Assembly: GCA_013216015.1 (NCBI GenBank)
Contig: JABSOI010000060.1
Span: 1-37,182 of the forward strand
DNA from: Alteromonadaceae bacterium
GTDB lineage: Bacteria; Pseudomonadota; Gammaproteobacteria; Enterobacterales; Alteromonadaceae
Reading direction: 5' to 3'
Length of the DNA: 37,182 nt
This document shows positions 35,601 through 37,182 of this stretch, piece by piece. The stretch's first letter is position 1, and each line of letters starts with the position of its first letter. The notes under the pieces were generated by a model, which saw only the letters and a program-made list of their open reading frames with translations, was not told the origin of the DNA and did no database searches. The position numbers and the translations under genes were made by a program.

Positions 35601-36619
35601 TAGCAGAAAATGAAAATGCTCTTGATAGCACAATTGATCTGAGAATAGATGTGATAGACACGGGTATAGGTATTAAACAGGAAAAACTACAGAGCATTTT
35701 TGAAAGCTTTCAACAACAAGAAGGTCAATCTGTTCGTAAATATGGCGGTACCGGACTAGGACTGACCATCAGCAAACATTTAACAGACTTGATGGATGGA
35801 CAACTTACCGTCACCAGTGAAATCAATAAAGGTTCATGTTTTTCCATTTATTTGAACTCAGTTGAACTTGCCTCTATTGATGAAATTGTTGTCGATTTCA
35901 ATGATGCAGCTCAACCTAGAACTGTGTTATTTGATAAGAAAAAAATTCTCATTGCAGATGATGTTACCAATAATCGACATATACAGGTTGAAACTCTGAA
36001 ACAGCTTGGCTTTGATTACATTGAAGCTGTTAATGGTAAAGAGGCGGTGGAACTGGCGCTTAAACATAATGTTGACTTAATCATTATGGACATTCATATG
36101 CCAGAAATGGACGGTATTGAGGCTGCAGGTATTATTAAACAGTCAAAACCAAAATTACCGATAATTGCACTTACGGCATCGGTTATGCTGGATAGTTATG
36201 AACCTCAGGAGTGTCAAGATTTCGTAGGGTATTTGAATAAACCCGCTCTTAGAAAAGAGCTTGTTGATGAATTAAAAAAACATTTACCTTATCAACTCAC
36301 TAAAGCTCAAGGTTTAAATGAAATTATTGGAGAAAGAGCGGGACAGGAGAAAATTTATTTATCTGATGATCTTATTTTAATACTCAAATTAGAATATTTA
36401 CCTTTATGTACTCAATTAAGGAAAAATCATAATTTGAAAGAAATCGCCAATTTTGCGCGTGGTCTACGAGAAGTAGCTGATAAATTTCAGTCAGTTGAAT
36501 TGAAAAAATTTGGTGAGAAATTACTACAGGCTGCCGAAATTTTTGACATAATAAAAATTAAAATTTATTTAAATCGGTTTGTCAGGTTGTGTGGAGAATT
36601 CGATAAAAACTTAGTTTAG
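32693..36619 (+). CDS. hybrid sensor histidine kinase with three periplasmic solute-binding-like domains
   Basis: 1308 residues. An N-terminal membrane signal (about 14-35) precedes three consecutive SBP_bac_3-type domains (about 45-280, 284-525, 530-768). Each starts with the same [22 protein letters not shown] lead-in, then WxPFNF-like sequence. One membrane helix (about 771-790) and a coiled coil follow. HisKA has His838 ([11 protein letters not shown]), the ATPase domain has N (LVGNAVKF) and G boxes (DTGIGI, GGTGLGL), and the receiver has Asp1133 (IIMDIHMP). The C-terminal 80 residues look like an HPt bundle, but the usual His is missing ([13 protein letters not shown]). Architecture recalls EvgS/BvgS with an extra sensor domain. 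It likely phosphorylates the adjacent HD-GYP regulator. Confidence 0.95.
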   Translation: MYSFLVMDFLLRPFLFRTGIFILAIITSIIAYGQVSVPVNLSEAEQNWLINNKEVIVGETRDWTPFNFVNEEGIYAGIAHDYLQLIAKHTGLKYRIVVDKWHVNLNRIKNNEIDILPTVYRTDERNKFLIYSDPYFEALDYFFIRNDLVVKTLKDLNGKRVAIPKGYAYVELIKQNFPQINIVEVGTFGEAIDAVIENRADLLYDTYGALIYALEAEGISTIIPFKSTRHLGKKTIHIGSRKDQPELASIIQKGLDAITIAEHREIYHRWAISTKVNDHLQAISSIQLTTEQLQWINAHPVVKVAGDYGWAPVNFKNELGVDDGLGHDLLTVIGELTGITFEYSTDVWEKGLQSVKSKEKDLLVAAFKISEREKYLEFSSPYLKLLNYFFIRDDIVIDNLDSLAGLRLAVVKASASEVEIRKKMPGIELVFVKSTEEALDFVLANKADILFDSHVVVNYLLKKKAVTDIIPFKTMPNAAAEEVSFAVRKDYKPLIGIINLALGFIDKGIKDELYSRWLIDKKYFEIPRIDLNLEEKQWVKDHQTISVATFPNWMPYESFNDQNQHIGIVSDYLTLISKELDIKFDVIPTSNWKESKELVLNKKANMVSVTQYYKTFDTLNYSRPFTNSSFVILMRDENNYIDDIADIMDKRITLLNDYASTYDIIQRFPNNQFQFVDRAKKGLENLSSGKTDAFICTLSQANYFKAEYGYNALRIVGKTKYNLELSFAVQPEMAPFIAIINKILRSVSTVEKQQIMEKWGNKEPVFKTNYKYIPLIVVIAMIILSIIIRWNRRLKSEISLRTQTELSLKQSERDLEQAKDIAESANRAKSEFLANMSHEIRTPMNAIIGFTELLYDQIKDDKLKSFVKTIKSAGNSLLILIDDILDLSKIEAGKLTIAKEPCDPKSIFEDISNVFVMDVQNKAIDFKLEFDGNIPQALLLDSVRLRQILLNLVGNAVKFTENGGITLRALAENENALDSTIDLRIDVIDTGIGIKQEKLQSIFESFQQQEGQSVRKYGGTGLGLTISKHLTDLMDGQLTVTSEINKGSCFSIYLNSVELASIDEIVVDFNDAAQPRTVLFDKKKILIADDVTNNRHIQVETLKQLGFDYIEAVNGKEAVELALKHNVDLIIMDIHMPEMDGIEAAGIIKQSKPKLPIIALTASVMLDSYEPQECQDFVGYLNKPALRKELVDELKKHLPYQLTKAQGLNEIIGERAGQEKIYLSDDLILILKLEYLPLCTQLRKNHNLKEIANFARGLREVADKFQSVELKKFGEKLLQAAEIFDIIKIKIYLNRFVRLCGEFDKNLV

Positions 36620-36646
36620 GGTTTAAACTGCTCAAACCTAAACTAA
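36611..36646 (+). repeat. stem-loop over the stop codon of the hybrid kinase gene
   Basis: TTAGTTTAGG (36611-36620) pairs with CCTAAACTAA (36637-36646), extended by a TTT/AAA step past a one-base bulge. The stop codon is in the stem. A short TAAAC repeat follows. There is no T run, so this is a possible RNA 3'-end or stability element only. Confidence 0.6.
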
Positions 36647-36739
36647 ACTAAACTGAACTTGGCTATGGATCTGCTGTTGAATTAGGTGTTCGGAAAATGC
36701 CTTCAGGTAAATATATTTATGTTAATTGGTCTAAATTAA

Positions 36740-36770
36740 AGAGACATCGATTTTTTGATGTCTCTATTTT
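36740..36770. terminator. hairpin terminator, possibly bidirectional
   Basis: AGAGACATC (36740-36748) pairs with GATGTCTCT (36757-36765) around an 8-base T-rich loop, then ATTTTAC. It sits between the convergent sensor kinase and M16 fragment. Confidence 0.65.
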
Positions 36771-36797
36771 ACAAAGGTAAGATTAATTAGTGTCTGT

Positions 36798-37121
36798 CTA
36801 ATTAATTAATTGGCCATCAATATCCAAGATTATCGGTTCGCCATAACCTAACTCTTTCATTCGGGATAATTGTGTTCTTGCATCACCAACCACTAAATAA
36901 ATCATGTTTTGCTCATCTAAATGTTGTTTAATAATTTGTTTAACCTGTTCAATTTCAACTTCATTAACATAGTTTTGCTGATCTTCAATATAGTTATTGG
37001 GTAGCTGATATAAACTCATGTTTTGCAACATATCCAGTAACTTACCTGAAGTTTCAAAACGGCGGGAATTACCTTTGATGATCATATTTTTCGAAACCGT
37101 TAAATCTGTCATTCCGCACAT
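36798..37121 (-). pseudogene. C-terminal remnant of an M16-family metalloprotease
   Basis: 107 codons. From about residue 13 the sequence (MIIKGNSRRFETSGKLLDML, LYQLPNNYIEDQQNYVNEV, IYLVVGDARTQL, LGYGEPIILDIDG) matches the C-terminal end of insulinase-type M16 peptidases. These are normally 450-950 residues, with the HxxEH zinc site far upstream. Here an in-frame stop lies a few codons before the ATG at 37121 and no upstream protease sequence is visible in the last 60 bases. This is therefore a truncated, non-catalytic leftover, unless the remainder continues beyond the window in another frame. Confidence 0.7.
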
Positions 37122-37182
37122 AAATAATTAATTTAAATTTTATTAATTTAATGTTGCGTATACAAAATTTTATTTATAAAAA

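Noticed and set aside
36663-36780. Plus-strand frame reading GYGSAVELGVRKMPSGKYIY and onward
   Set aside because: Protein-like in places, but it has no start codon and it runs through the terminator hairpin; too short to call a gene remnant.

Overview
This AT-rich window (roughly 35-40 % GC by eye) reads like the chromosome of a marine gammaproteobacterium, most plausibly Alteromonadales/Colwelliaceae (Colwellia- or Thalassotalea-like). That placement is inferred from codon and base use, GTAG-type REP sequences, yceH, the paired single-domain saccharopine enzymes and a rich c-di-GMP/sensor-kinase repertoire. No rRNA or tRNA gene was seen, so it is not proven.

Layout. 1-1310: SMI1/KNR4 protein and a GFA-fold zinc protein. 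1336-6725: a self-contained envelope-transport operon, made of a TetR repressor, an MMPL/RND permease, a LolA-like periplasmic protein and an outer-membrane beta-barrel. The same 13-bp palindrome lies just downstream of both the repressor promoter and the transporter promoter. 6882-12841: a three-level nest of mobile DNA. A GTAG REP pair is split by an IS66-family element (8-bp target duplication GGCGTAAC). The IS66 tnpC gene is in turn split by a RIT element with three overlapping tyrosine recombinases. 13098-17020: serine hydrolase lipoprotein, small lipoprotein, GNAT, HAD phosphatase, pterin carbinolamine dehydratase, a MITE-like palindromic element and an unusual array of ACTGCATGGGG repeats.

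17303-22890: yefM-yoeB toxin-antitoxin pair (the toxin carries Asn where YoeB has catalytic His83), a P-loop kinase, an Ada/AraC/AlkA fusion translationally coupled to ogt, a decayed Phd-ParE pair, yceH, a second GNAT and a second REP pair. 22985-25869 (minus strand): both enzymes of the saccharopine route of lysine metabolism, then a DUF962/Mpo1-like membrane protein. 26192-31278: a conserved hypothetical, a TPR-GGDEF diguanylate cyclase with a 9-bp tandem repeat in its signal region, and a DUF5916-type outer-membrane protein broken by two single-base losses, each in a seven-base homopolymer.

31639-36619: a response regulator with an HD-GYP c-di-GMP phosphodiesterase domain, one base upstream of a 1308-residue hybrid histidine kinase with three periplasmic solute-binding-like domains. 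This is probably a ligand-to-c-di-GMP pathway. The right edge holds a C-terminal remnant of an M16 metalloprotease.

The strongest unusual signal is the RIT element. Joining its two ends at the shared 7-bp direct repeat GGTGCAT reconstructs a perfect 88-bp palindrome. This points to a circular intermediate with a fully symmetric attachment site and integration at a 7-bp identity inside the conserved CWxHARR motif of an IS66 transposase. All assignments come from reading the sequence; no database search was run.
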